This document shows, piece by piece, positions 1-6,425 of a stretch of DNA of 7,011 bases. The stretch lies in the NCBI GenBank assembly GCA_902463875.1, contig CABQHR010000094.1, positions 1 to 7,011 on the forward strand. Direction: 5' to 3'. The DNA is from an uncultured Collinsella sp. (GTDB taxonomy: Bacteria > Actinomycetota > Coriobacteriia > Coriobacteriales > Coriobacteriaceae). The notes under the pieces are model-generated. The model was not told the DNA's origin and did no database searches. It saw only the letters and a list, made by a program, of their open reading frames with translations. The translations under genes were made by a program, and so were the position numbers. The first letter of the stretch is position 1. Every line of letters starts with the position of its first letter.

Positions 1-1623
1 AAGCATCCCAAGGTTGCCGATGCGCCTGCCACGAGTGCTGTCGAATCGGCTGCGGCTCGTGATGGGGGAGCGGACGGCGGCGCCGCAGATAACGAGGGCG
101 AAGAAGAGGACGGCCTCAAGCTTCCGCCGCTCGAAATCCTACATGCCAACCCGCAGTCGGCTTCTGCCGCGTCTTCGGATAAGGAGCTGGAGCAGACCGC
201 TGAGTCACTGCAATCCACCTTGCTTGAGTTTGGCCGCAGTGCCCGCGTGGTCGGCTGGATCGCCGGCCCCACGGTGACGACCTTTAAGCTGCAACCTGGC
301 GAGGGCGAGCGCGTGAGCAAGATTTCGAGCCTCGAGGACGATATTGCGCTTTCGCTCGCCGCCCAGTCGGTTCGTATCTTTGCCCCGATCCCCGGCACCT
401 CGCTCGTGGGCATCGAGATTCCCAACCGCAAGCGCCAGAACGTCAATCTGGGCGACGTGCTGCCCTATGTGAAGGGCGGTCCGCTCGAGCTTGCCATCGG
501 CCGCGACGCCGAGGGCACGCCGGTCGTCGCCGACCTCGCCAAGATGCCTCACCTGTTGATCGCCGGTACGACCGGTTCTGGTAAGTCGGTGATGATCAAT
601 TCCATCATCACGACCTTGCTCATGCGCGCCCTTCCCGAGGACGTTCGCCTGATCATGGTCGACCCCAAGCGCGTCGAGCTTGCGGGCTATAACGGTCTGC
701 CGCATCTCTATGTGCCCGTGGTGACCGAGCCCAAGCAGGCCGCGAGCGCCCTGCAGTGGGCCGTGTCCGAAATGGAGCGCCGCCTGAAGGTATTCGAACG
801 CCTCAACGTCCGTAAGATTTCGACCTATAACGAAAAGCAGGCCGCCGGCGAGTTTGAGCATTACGACAACCCGCCGCAAAAGATGCCCTACCTGGTCATT
901 ATCATTGACGAGCTCTCTGACCTGATGATGGTCGCCGGTAAGGATGTCGAGGCCTCGATCGTGCGTATTGCACAGCTGGGCCGTGCCGCCGGTATTCACC
1001 TTATCGTTGCCACGCAGCGCCCCAGCTCCAACGTGGTGACGGGCCTTATCAAGGCCAACATCACCAACCGCATCGCCTTTAACGTCGCCACGGGCATCGA
1101 CTCGCGCGTCATCATCGACCAGATGGGTGCCGAGAAGCTCACCGGTTTGGGCGACATGCTGTTCTCCAAGGTCGACTGGGGCAAGCCCCGCCGTATCCAG
1201 GGCTGCTTTGTCTCGGACGACGAAATCAACGAGATTGTCGAGTTCGTCAAGTCGCAGAGCGAGCCCGACTACCACGAGGAGATTCTGTCCGCCGTGGCGC
1301 CCGCTTCCATGTCCATGGCTGGTGGCGGCGGCATTGTCCGCACCGGAGTCGCCGAGCCGCAAGACGATGATCCGCTCATTTGGGAAGCCGCCCATATTGT
1401 GGTGGAATCGCAGCTGGGCTCCACATCTGGCCTGCAACGCCGTCTGAAGGTTGGCTATGCGCGTGCCGGGCGTATTATGGACATGCTGGAAGAAAAGGGT
1501 GTCGTCGGCCCGCCCGACGGTTCCAAGCCGCGCGAGGTCCTGTTGGACGAGGAGGGGCTTGCCGCGCTGGAATCTGTCGACGCCGAGATGGCACGTGAAG
1601 ATCGTGAGTTTGGAGGATTCTGA
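1..1623 (+). CDS. ftsK: DNA translocase FtsK/SpoIIIE, C-terminal part (5' end outside window)
   Basis: This is a septum-anchored, ATP-driven DNA pump that moves chromosomal DNA during division; only its last 540 residues are visible, in a frame open from base 1. Residues 1 to about 70 are an Ala/Asp/Glu-rich linker (it includes NEGEEEDG). The motor follows. Its Walker A motif GTTGSGKS is at residues 189-196, and Walker B lies in YLVIIIDEL with Asp303-Glu304. The segments MVDPKRVEL and ATQRPSSNVVTGLIKANI are typical of the family. A gamma winged-helix domain lies at about residues 455-520 (LQRRLKVGYARAGRIMDMLEEKG, then GSKPREVL) and in known FtsK proteins reads polar DNA motifs. The N-terminal membrane segments must lie upstream of the window. 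The stop codon overlaps the next start codon, so the two genes are probably co-transcribed. I see no missing motor motif. FtsK and SpoIIIE cannot be told apart from this part alone; the family call is very secure. Confidence 0.97.
   Translation, partial: KHPKVADAPATSAVESAAARDGGADGGAADNEGEEEDGLKLPPLEILHANPQSASAASSDKELEQTAESLQSTLLEFGRSARVVGWIAGPTVTTFKLQPGEGERVSKISSLEDDIALSLAAQSVRIFAPIPGTSLVGIEIPNRKRQNVNLGDVLPYVKGGPLELAIGRDAEGTPVVADLAKMPHLLIAGTTGSGKSVMINSIITTLLMRALPEDVRLIMVDPKRVELAGYNGLPHLYVPVVTEPKQAASALQWAVSEMERRLKVFERLNVRKISTYNEKQAAGEFEHYDNPPQKMPYLVIIIDELSDLMMVAGKDVEASIVRIAQLGRAAGIHLIVATQRPSSNVVTGLIKANITNRIAFNVATGIDSRVIIDQMGAEKLTGLGDMLFSKVDWGKPRRIQGCFVSDDEINEIVEFVKSQSEPDYHEEILSAVAPASMSMAGGGGIVRTGVAEPQDDDPLIWEAAHIVVESQLGSTSGLQRRLKVGYARAGRIMDMLEEKGVVGPPDGSKPREVLLDEEGLAALESVDAEMAREDREFGGF
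1612..1616 (+). promoter_or_regulatory. Ribosome binding site of the rodZ-like gene, inside the ftsK 3' end
   Basis: A perfect GGAGG lies six bases before the ATG at 1623, within the last codons of ftsK. Together with the TGATG stop/start overlap it fixes the start of the downstream gene and suggests translational coupling. Confidence 0.8.
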
Positions 1624-3134
1624 TGGCTGCACGCTTTGGTGACATGCTGCTCGAGCAGCGTCGCCGAATGGGCCTTTCCATTCAGCAGGTCGCCAACACC
1701 ATCAAAATCAGGCCGCAGATCATCGAGTTTTTCGAGACCGGTAACTTTGCTTCGATGCCGCCGCGCGGCTATGCGCAGGGCATGATTTCGAGCTATGCTC
1801 GTTTTTTGGGCCTCAATCCGCGCGAGGTCGTCAATGCCTACTTTGACGAACTGATGGCATACGAACGCGAGACGTCGCAGCAGGGCGGTCGTTTCCAGGA
1901 CGCCGCCGGCTACGTCAATTCGCGTTCCTCTGTCGATAACGGGCGCTTCCTGATGGTTCAGGGCGGTCGTTCGACTCGCTATGGACAGCGTCCTCAGCAG
2001 GCCGGTTATATTACCGAGACGGGTTCGGGCGAGGAGATTCGCTCGCAGCGTGACCGGTTCCGCAGTACGCCGATGCCCGAGGACCGTGCGCTTCCCGCTG
2101 CCCGCGGCGTGGCGCGTGACCCTCGTGCCGGCTACGGCGACGGCGGCTATTCCGATCGCGGTCACCGTGGTATCTCCACCGGACGCTCTCGCAGTGGCTA
2201 TGCGGACGCCGATACCACGCAGGTGACGCCGCGTCTTCGCTCTCAACCACAGCCGTATGGCCAGCGCTCTTCGGCTCCGCGTGCGGGCCAGCGTGGCTAT
2301 CAAGGCCGCGGTGAACTTGCGCCCCGCTCGGGTCAGCGCAGCCTTCAGGGCCAGGGTGGCTATTGCGGCCGTTCCGATAGCAATCGTGGCCGTATGCCTC
2401 AGGGAGGCGGCCGCAGCAGTTCCAGTCGTGGACGCGGCGGTTCCCGTGCTCCTCAAAACAACGGGCTCGATCCGCGTATCGTCTACGCAGGTATCGGTGC
2501 CGTGGCGTTGCTGCTGATCGTGCTCATCGTGGTACTTCTGCGCGGCTGCGCATCTTCGACGCCCGAGACCACGCCCGAGACGCCCGCTGTTACCAAGACG
2601 ACGACCAAGAAGTCTTCTAAGAAGACCGAAACGGTCGACGAGGACGAAGACACCGATGAGCCGACGGATGAGTCGACTGATTCGGACGCCGCCAAGACGA
2701 CGGCCAAGAAGGAAGAGAACGAGGTCACAAAGGTTAAGGTCTCCGTTGCCAAGGGAAAGACCGCGTGGATTGAGGTCAAGGTCGACGGAAAGTCGGTCTA
2801 TGGCGCTCAGGCGACTGGCCCCTTTGAGCAGGAGTACACGCCCGAGTCCTCGATCGAGATCACCACGTCTAAGCCTTCCGATGTCACCGTTACCAAGAAC
2901 GGCGAAAAGGTCCGTTACGATACCAAGACCTCGGGCGTGGCGCGCGTGACGATCACCGTTCCCAAGAAGGAGACGACTGATTCCGAGAATGGTGAAAGTT
3001 CTGATGGTGCCGACACCACCGATGGTACCGACACCACCGACGGCACCGATGCCCAGTCCACGGATGGCGCCGATACCGCAACTGACGGCCAGGCGCCCAC
3101 CGATTCTACCGACTATTCGTACGATAGCTACTAA
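1623..3134 (+). CDS. rodZ: RodZ-like protein: N-terminal helix-turn-helix, one membrane helix, DUF4115-like outer domain
   Basis: This 503-residue protein has the RodZ order of parts. Residues 1 to about 83 form the RodZ-type helix-turn-helix (FGDMLLEQRRRMGLSIQQVA, then RGYAQGMISSYARFLGLNP), which in studied RodZ proteins sits in the cytoplasm and binds MreB. Residues about 110-283 are a long Arg/Gly/Gln/Ser-rich low-complexity linker with several GQR and RGxG motifs. One membrane helix spans about 286-306 (IVYAGIGAVALLLIVLIVVLL) and is followed by Arg-Gly-Cys. Outside it come a Thr/Ser/Lys/Asp-rich stalk (about 310-366), a beta-rich DUF4115-like domain (about 368-449, containing Trp382 and VDGKSVYGA), and an acidic Asp/Thr/Ser/Gly tail to the end. 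The start is fixed by GGAGG at 1612. In Bacillus and relatives a similar gene (ymfM type) lies between an FtsK gene and pgsA. The family assignment rests on the two end domains. A role in cell shape is inferred from the family; DNA binding is an alternative I cannot exclude. Confidence 0.85.
   Translation: MAARFGDMLLEQRRRMGLSIQQVANTIKIRPQIIEFFETGNFASMPPRGYAQGMISSYARFLGLNPREVVNAYFDELMAYERETSQQGGRFQDAAGYVNSRSSVDNGRFLMVQGGRSTRYGQRPQQAGYITETGSGEEIRSQRDRFRSTPMPEDRALPAARGVARDPRAGYGDGGYSDRGHRGISTGRSRSGYADADTTQVTPRLRSQPQPYGQRSSAPRAGQRGYQGRGELAPRSGQRSLQGQGGYCGRSDSNRGRMPQGGGRSSSSRGRGGSRAPQNNGLDPRIVYAGIGAVALLLIVLIVVLLRGCASSTPETTPETPAVTKTTTKKSSKKTETVDEDEDTDEPTDESTDSDAAKTTAKKEENEVTKVKVSVAKGKTAWIEVKVDGKSVYGAQATGPFEQEYTPESSIEITTSKPSDVTVTKNGEKVRYDTKTSGVARVTITVPKKETTDSENGESSDGADTTDGTDTTDGTDAQSTDGADTATDGQAPTDSTDYSYDSY
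3003..3044 (+). repeat. 18-bp in-frame tandem repeat coding for a DG(A/T)DTT motif
   Basis: Two 18-base units (3003-3020 and 3021-3038) differ at one base, and a third, partial and more diverged unit follows to about 3044. They encode DGADTT, DGTDTT and DGTD within the acidic tail of the RodZ-like protein. Such a tract can expand or contract by slipped replication without breaking the frame. Confidence 0.8.
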
Positions 3135-3148
3135 GCCGCTCGTACGCG

Positions 3149-3154
3149 AAAGGA
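3149..3154 (+). promoter_or_regulatory. Ribosome binding site of yajQ
   Basis: AAAGGA lies six bases before the ATG at 3161 in the 26-base gap after the rodZ-like gene. It supports this start and leaves no room for a separate promoter with a long leader. Confidence 0.7.
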
Positions 3155-3160
3155 AACATC

Positions 3161-3658
3161 ATGGCTAAAGATTCCAGCTTCGACGTCGTGTCCGAGGTCA
3201 ACATGCAAGAGGTCGACAACGCCTTCCAGCAGACCACGCGCGAGATTTCCCAGCGCTATGACCTGAAGGATTCCGGCGCCACGATCGAGCTTTCGAAGGG
3301 CGACAAGCTCTTCACGATCAACGCCCCGGCCGACTTTGTCTCCAAGCAGATCATCGATGTCCTGAGCTCCAAGCTCATCAAGCGCGGCATCGACCTCAAG
3401 GCTGTCTCGTGGGATGCTCCGCAGGCGGCATCGGGCGGCACTGTGCGCGTGCTCGGCCATATCGTCGAGGGTATCGACCAGGCGACCGCCAAGAAGATCA
3501 ATAAGGACATCAAGGACCAAAAGCTCAAGGTCAAGGTGACCATCGAGGCCGAGAAGCTGCGTGTTTCCTCTGCTTCGAAGGACGCGTTGCAGACCGTTAT
3601 CCAGTTCCTGCGCGACCAGGACTACGGCCAGCCGCTGCAGTTCACCAACTACCGCTAA
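3161..3658 (+). CDS. yajQ: YajQ family nucleotide-binding protein
   Basis: This is a small cytoplasmic protein of 165 residues, close to the usual family length of about 160-165. The N-terminal signature is clear: FDVVSEVNMQEVDNAFQQTT followed by REISQRYDLKDS (residues 7-38). The family's two ferredoxin-like halves are expected on either side of the segment near VRVLGHIVEGID, and the C-terminal end RDQDYGQPLQFTNYR is also typical. No signal peptide or membrane helix is visible. Family members bind nucleotides or RNA, and a Xanthomonas member has been reported as a cyclic di-GMP effector. Which ligand this one binds cannot be read from sequence. It sits 26 bases after the rodZ-like gene and 27 bases before rimO, so it is probably co-transcribed with both. 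Family call secure, function open. Confidence 0.95.
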   Translation: MAKDSSFDVVSEVNMQEVDNAFQQTTREISQRYDLKDSGATIELSKGDKLFTINAPADFVSKQIIDVLSSKLIKRGIDLKAVSWDAPQAASGGTVRVLGHIVEGIDQATAKKINKDIKDQKLKVKVTIEAEKLRVSSASKDALQTVIQFLRDQDYGQPLQFTNYR

Positions 3659-3685
3659 TATCATTCGAAAGGACTGCTCTCCAAC

Positions 3686-5035
3686 ATGGATACACCGTTG
3701 GGCTCCGTGCTCTACATCACCCTCGGGTGCGCTAAGAACGAGGTTGACACCGACCGCATGCGTTCTCTTTTGACCGCCGCGGGCTACGAGGAGGCATTCG
3801 ACCCACAGGATGCCGATATTGCCATCGTCAATACATGCTCGTTCCTCGCCTCCGCAACGTCCGAGAGCATCGAGACCACGCTCGAGCTCGCCAACGAGGT
3901 TCAGGACGGCGTTCGTTCTTGTCCCATCGTCATGTGCGGCTGTGTGCCGTCGCGCTATGGCGACGACCTGCCTGACGAGCTGCCCGAGGTCGCTGCCTTT
4001 GTGAAGGCCGACGAGGAGGACGGCATCGTGGCGGTCATCGATGGCGTGCTGGGTGTCGAGCGTGAGATCGCTGCCTATATTCCGCAAGTCAAGCGCACTG
4101 TCGAGGGCGCCGTTGCCTACGTCAAGATTTCCGATGGCTGCAACCGCTTCTGCAGCTTCTGCATGATCCCCTATATTCGCGGTCGCTATCATTCGCGCAA
4201 TGCCGAGAGCATTATCTCCGAGGTACGCGACTTGGTTGCCGGCGGTGTGCGAGAGATCGTGCTGATCGGCCAGGACACGGGTATTTGGGGCACCGACTTT
4301 GCCGACGAGGACGCTGCCGAGGGCTCGCCGCGCAATCTGGCGCAGCTGCTGCGTGCCGTCGCCGAGGCCGTGCGCCCGCACAACGTCTGGGTCCGCGTGC
4401 TCTATCTGCAGCCCGAGGGCATGACCGATGAGCTTATCGATACGATTCGCGATACGCCCGAGGTGCTGCCCTATATCGATATCCCTGTGCAGCACTGCGA
4501 CGCGCGCATCCTCAAGGCTATGCGCCGTTCCGGTTCGCGCCAGGAGCTCGAGGACCTGTTCCGCGATCTGCGTGAGCGTATCCCCGGCATCGTGATCCGT
4601 TCCACGGCTATGGTCGGCTTCCCGACCGAGACCGACGACGAGTTCCGCGACCTTATCGACTTTATGGACACCGTCGGCTTCGACTACACGAGCGTCTTTG
4701 CCTACTCGCAGGAGGAGGGCAGCCTGGCCGCTAAGATGGAGGGTCAGGTCGACGAAGAGGTCAAGCTCGAGCGCGCCCAGGAGGCCATGGACCTGGCCGA
4801 GTCGCTCGGTTTTGCCGCCACCGCCGCACATGTGGGCGAGCGCGCCCAGGTGATCGTCGACGGTATCGAAGAAACCGAGGACGGCGCCGAGCTGATCGGC
4901 CATGCCTGGTTCCAGGCGCCCGATTCCGATGGCGCGGTCCACTTGGACGCCAGCGAGGCGTCCGTGGGCGATATTCTGACTGTCGAGTTTACCGATAGCT
5001 TCTGCTATGAGCTTATCGGCCATGTTGTGGAGTAG
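3686..5035 (+). CDS. rimO: Ribosomal protein S12 (aspartate) methylthiotransferase RimO
   Basis: This radical-SAM enzyme adds a methylthio group to a conserved aspartate of ribosomal protein S12. The 449-residue length fits the family. The N-terminal UPF0004 domain has LGCAKNEVDTDRM (residues 13-25), the RimO-type version of this motif, and its three cluster-binding cysteines are probably Cys15, Cys51 (NTCSF) and Cys86 (CGC). The radical-SAM CxxxCxxC motif is CNRFCSFC with Cys152, Cys156 and Cys159, followed by MIPYIRGRYHSR. A TRAM domain that binds substrate occupies about residues 380-449. The VD in the first motif and the overall pattern favour RimO over the tRNA enzyme MiaB. An AAAGGA lies at 3668-3673, a rather long 12 bases before the ATG; no better in-frame start is visible. 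It lies 27 bases after yajQ and nine before pgsA. No key residue is missing. Confidence 0.95.
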   Translation: MDTPLGSVLYITLGCAKNEVDTDRMRSLLTAAGYEEAFDPQDADIAIVNTCSFLASATSESIETTLELANEVQDGVRSCPIVMCGCVPSRYGDDLPDELPEVAAFVKADEEDGIVAVIDGVLGVEREIAAYIPQVKRTVEGAVAYVKISDGCNRFCSFCMIPYIRGRYHSRNAESIISEVRDLVAGGVREIVLIGQDTGIWGTDFADEDAAEGSPRNLAQLLRAVAEAVRPHNVWVRVLYLQPEGMTDELIDTIRDTPEVLPYIDIPVQHCDARILKAMRRSGSRQELEDLFRDLRERIPGIVIRSTAMVGFPTETDDEFRDLIDFMDTVGFDYTSVFAYSQEEGSLAAKMEGQVDEEVKLERAQEAMDLAESLGFAATAAHVGERAQVIVDGIEETEDGAELIGHAWFQAPDSDGAVHLDASEASVGDILTVEFTDSFCYELIGHVVE

Positions 5036-5040
5036 GAGAG
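5034..5040 (+). promoter_or_regulatory. Ribosome binding site of pgsA, overlapping the rimO stop
   Basis: AGGAGAG overlaps the last bases of the rimO stop codon and lies four bases before the GTG at 5045. It supports GTG as the start codon; no ATG is available until residue 31, inside the first membrane helix. Confidence 0.75.
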
Positions 5041-5044
5041 CATC

Positions 5045-5683
5045 GTGGCAAACGAGAGCAATAAGGAACTGACGAGTGTTTGGACGCCCGCCAACATCGT
5101 GACGTGCGTTCGCATCGTCTTTATCCCGGTGTTCATGATCGTGTCGGCGCTTTCTCACACGAGTGTTGCCGGTACGGATTGGAGCACCTTCGACGGCCCG
5201 CTCGCCGCCGCTGCCTTTATTCTGTACGTCATCCTGTCGTGTACAGATAAGGTTGATGGCTACCTGGCTCGTTCACGAAACGAGATCACCGACTTCGGTA
5301 AGTTTCTGGATCCCATCGCCGATAAGTTGCTCGTGTTCTCGGCTCTGCTTCTGTTCTTGGATTTTGGTACCGTAACCGTGTGGTCGGTGTTCATCATCCT
5401 GTTCCGCGAGCTGCTGGTGAGCGCCCTGCGCATGGTCGCGAGTGCGGCCGGTGTGGTCGTTGCAGCCGATAAGCTCGGCAAGTACAAGACGGCAACCACG
5501 ATGGTTTCCATCTGCGGCTATCTGTGCGTCTTTGCGTTGTCTGGCCTTAACCTGGCCCCGGTGGCGCTGACGCTCGGTATCTATGGCGTCTCACGCTTCC
5601 TGTACGCCGTGGCCGTTATCCTGACCGTTATCTCGGGCGCTCAGTACTTCTGGAACTGCCGCAAGATCGTCTTTTCGGTCTAG
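5045..5683 (+). CDS. pgsA: CDP-diacylglycerol--glycerol-3-phosphate 3-phosphatidyltransferase
   Basis: This integral membrane enzyme makes phosphatidylglycerol-phosphate from CDP-diacylglycerol and glycerol 3-phosphate, the committed step to phosphatidylglycerol and cardiolipin. The CDP-alcohol phosphatidyltransferase signature DxxDGxxARx8GxxxDxxxD is complete: Asp68, Asp71-Gly72, Ala75-Arg76, Gly85, Asp89 and Asp93. TPANIVTCVRI (residues 14-24), FRELLVSALR (120-129) and LGKYKTATTM (144-153) are PgsA-type landmarks. About six hydrophobic segments are visible, the first at about 18-36. Its 212 residues are slightly more than the usual 180-200, with extra length mainly in the loop near residues 37-51 and at the C-terminus. 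It starts with GTG behind a good ribosome site, nine bases after rimO. Another CDP-alcohol transferase specificity is possible, but the sequence and the pgsA-cinA-recA context favour PgsA. Confidence 0.93.
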   Translation: MANESNKELTSVWTPANIVTCVRIVFIPVFMIVSALSHTSVAGTDWSTFDGPLAAAAFILYVILSCTDKVDGYLARSRNEITDFGKFLDPIADKLLVFSALLLFLDFGTVTVWSVFIILFRELLVSALRMVASAAGVVVAADKLGKYKTATTMVSICGYLCVFALSGLNLAPVALTLGIYGVSRFLYAVAVILTVISGAQYFWNCRKIVFSV

Positions 5684-5695
5684 GTCCTGGTGGGT

Positions 5696-6226
5696 ATGAC
5701 GGACTCTTTTGAGCAGATTGCCGCGCATAACGAAGAGCTCGCACGCGATATTGTCGAGCGTGCAAGCTTTCGTGGCGTGACGGTTTCGACGGCTGAATCT
5801 CTGACAGCTGGCATGATTGCCTCGACGATCGCCGATATCCCGGGCGCCTCGGCGGTGCTGCGTGGCGGTGCGGTGACCTACTGCGATGAGATGAAGCATC
5901 GCGTTTTGGGTGTTGAGCAGGAGACGCTCGACCGCTATACCGCGGTGTCGCATCAGACCGCGCGCGAGATGGCGGCGGGTTCGCTGGAGCTGTATCAGAG
6001 CGATATTGCTGTGAGCGCAACGGGTTATGCCGGCCCCGGCGGCGGCACTGAGGACGATCCGGCTGGCACTTTCTATATTGGCTGGGCGTATCGCGCGGCT
6101 GATTGGGAAGTGCCGGTCGTGGACTCTGTGCGCTGCCACTATGAGGGCGACCGTTCGTGTGTTCGTGCCCATGCGGTCGCGGAGGCATTGGGACGCATTG
6201 CCCTTGTGCTCAACTCTATGGAATAG
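5696..6226 (+). CDS. cinA: Stand-alone CinA C-terminal domain protein (PncC-type nicotinamide-nucleotide amidohydrolase)
   Basis: Proteins of this domain remove the amide from nicotinamide mononucleotide, returning it to NAD synthesis. Numbering from the ATG at 5696 gives 176 residues, the length of the C-terminal CinA domain alone; the N-terminal MoCF-like half of full-length CinA is absent. Visible family motifs are STAESLTAGMIAS (residues 31-43), PGASAVLRGGAVTY (49-62) with the following Lys67, AVSHQTAREMA (83-93) and ATGYAGPGGGT (108-118). The start is uncertain. A GTG at 5690, six bases after the pgsA stop, is in the same frame and would add Met-Gly; an AGGT at 5682-5685 is the only weak ribosome site. 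No terminator separates it from pgsA, and the hairpin at 6234 follows its stop, so it is probably the last gene of the unit. Domain call is firm; enzymatic activity is inferred from the family. Confidence 0.92.
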   Translation: MTDSFEQIAAHNEELARDIVERASFRGVTVSTAESLTAGMIASTIADIPGASAVLRGGAVTYCDEMKHRVLGVEQETLDRYTAVSHQTAREMAAGSLELYQSDIAVSATGYAGPGGGTEDDPAGTFYIGWAYRAADWEVPVVDSVRCHYEGDRSCVRAHAVAEALGRIALVLNSME

Positions 6227-6233
6227 ACGTGTT

Positions 6234-6257
6234 TTAAGGGGCCTTAGGGCCCCTTAA
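6234..6257 (+). terminator. Probable intrinsic terminator after cinA
   Basis: TTAAGGGGCC at 6234-6243 pairs perfectly with GGCCCCTTAA at 6248-6257 around a four-base loop, eight bases after the cinA stop. The stem is strong, but the following tract (TTG, with TTAATT spanning the stem foot) is a poor U-run. Termination may therefore be partial. Its position between cinA and a complete recA promoter supports the terminator reading. Confidence 0.7.
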
Positions 6258-6352
6258 TTGTGGAGATAGGGACCTCTGACACATTCAGCGTTTTTTGCTG
6301 GTCATAGGTTTATTCTCGCCTTTCTTGTTCTTATTTGCCCCTTTGTGGTCAA

Positions 6353-6396
6353 GCATTTGGTCAGTGTTTGGTCGGCGTTTGGTTGGGTTTTGGAAA
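6353..6396 (+). repeat. 11-bp-phased direct repeats upstream of the recA promoter
   Basis: Consecutive 11-base units read GCATTTGGTCA (6353-6363), GTGTTTGGTCG (6364-6374) and GCGTTTGGTTG (6375-6385), with a degenerate fourth, GGTTTTGGAAA (6386-6396). Neighbouring units 1-2 match at 8 of 11 positions and units 2-3 at 9 of 11, with TTTGGT invariant in the first three. A further GGTC occurs at 6347-6350. The period is about one DNA helical turn, and the array ends about 30 bases before the recA -35 element. The surrounding stretch 6258-6425 is T-rich on this strand, and I see no open frame of note in it. Function unknown; a protein-binding array is one possibility. Confidence 0.6.
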
Positions 6397-6425
6397 GACT
6401 GCCTGCATATGATTGGCCTGAACGG

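Noticed and set aside
205..1632. A 475-codon minus-strand open frame opposite ftsK
   Set aside because: It is aligned with ftsK codons and has the same cause: rare TTA, CTA and TCA sense codons in high-G+C coding DNA. It shows no domain, and the sense strand has complete motor motifs.
1455..2456. A 333-codon minus-strand open frame opposite the ftsK/rodZ-like junction
   Set aside because: It is rich in Ala, Thr and Arg, has no recognisable motif and lies opposite low-complexity coding sequence. It is a composition artefact.
1860..2460. Low-complexity part of the rodZ-like gene as a possible frameshift or foreign insertion
   Set aside because: The reading frame continues unbroken from the helix-turn-helix to the membrane helix, with similar G+C-rich codon choice. 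Simple Arg/Gly-rich linker sequence explains it.
3131..5158. A 675-codon open frame on the minus strand opposite yajQ, rimO and pgsA
   Set aside because: It is codon-aligned with the sense genes, which share one frame. It stays open because the sense genes avoid TTA, CTA and TCA codons. Its product is a His/Asp/Arg/Leu-rich mixture with no recognisable domain, while the sense strand encodes three clear protein families.
5591..6188. Two minus-strand open frames opposite cinA (193 and 186 codons)
   Set aside because: Both are shadows of cinA, with Arg/Pro/Ser- or His-rich products and no family likeness. The sense-strand CinA motifs are unambiguous.
6286..6300. Small inverted repeat CAGC with a T-rich loop and GCTG
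   Set aside because: Only four base pairs with a seven-base loop, and no T-run after it. It is expected by chance and not a second terminator.
6383..6413. Possible second recA promoter with TATGAT at 6408-6413
   Set aside because: The -10-like hexamer is good, but the best upstream -35 candidate (TTGGGT) is weak and 19 bases away. The promoter at 6426-6454 is far better.
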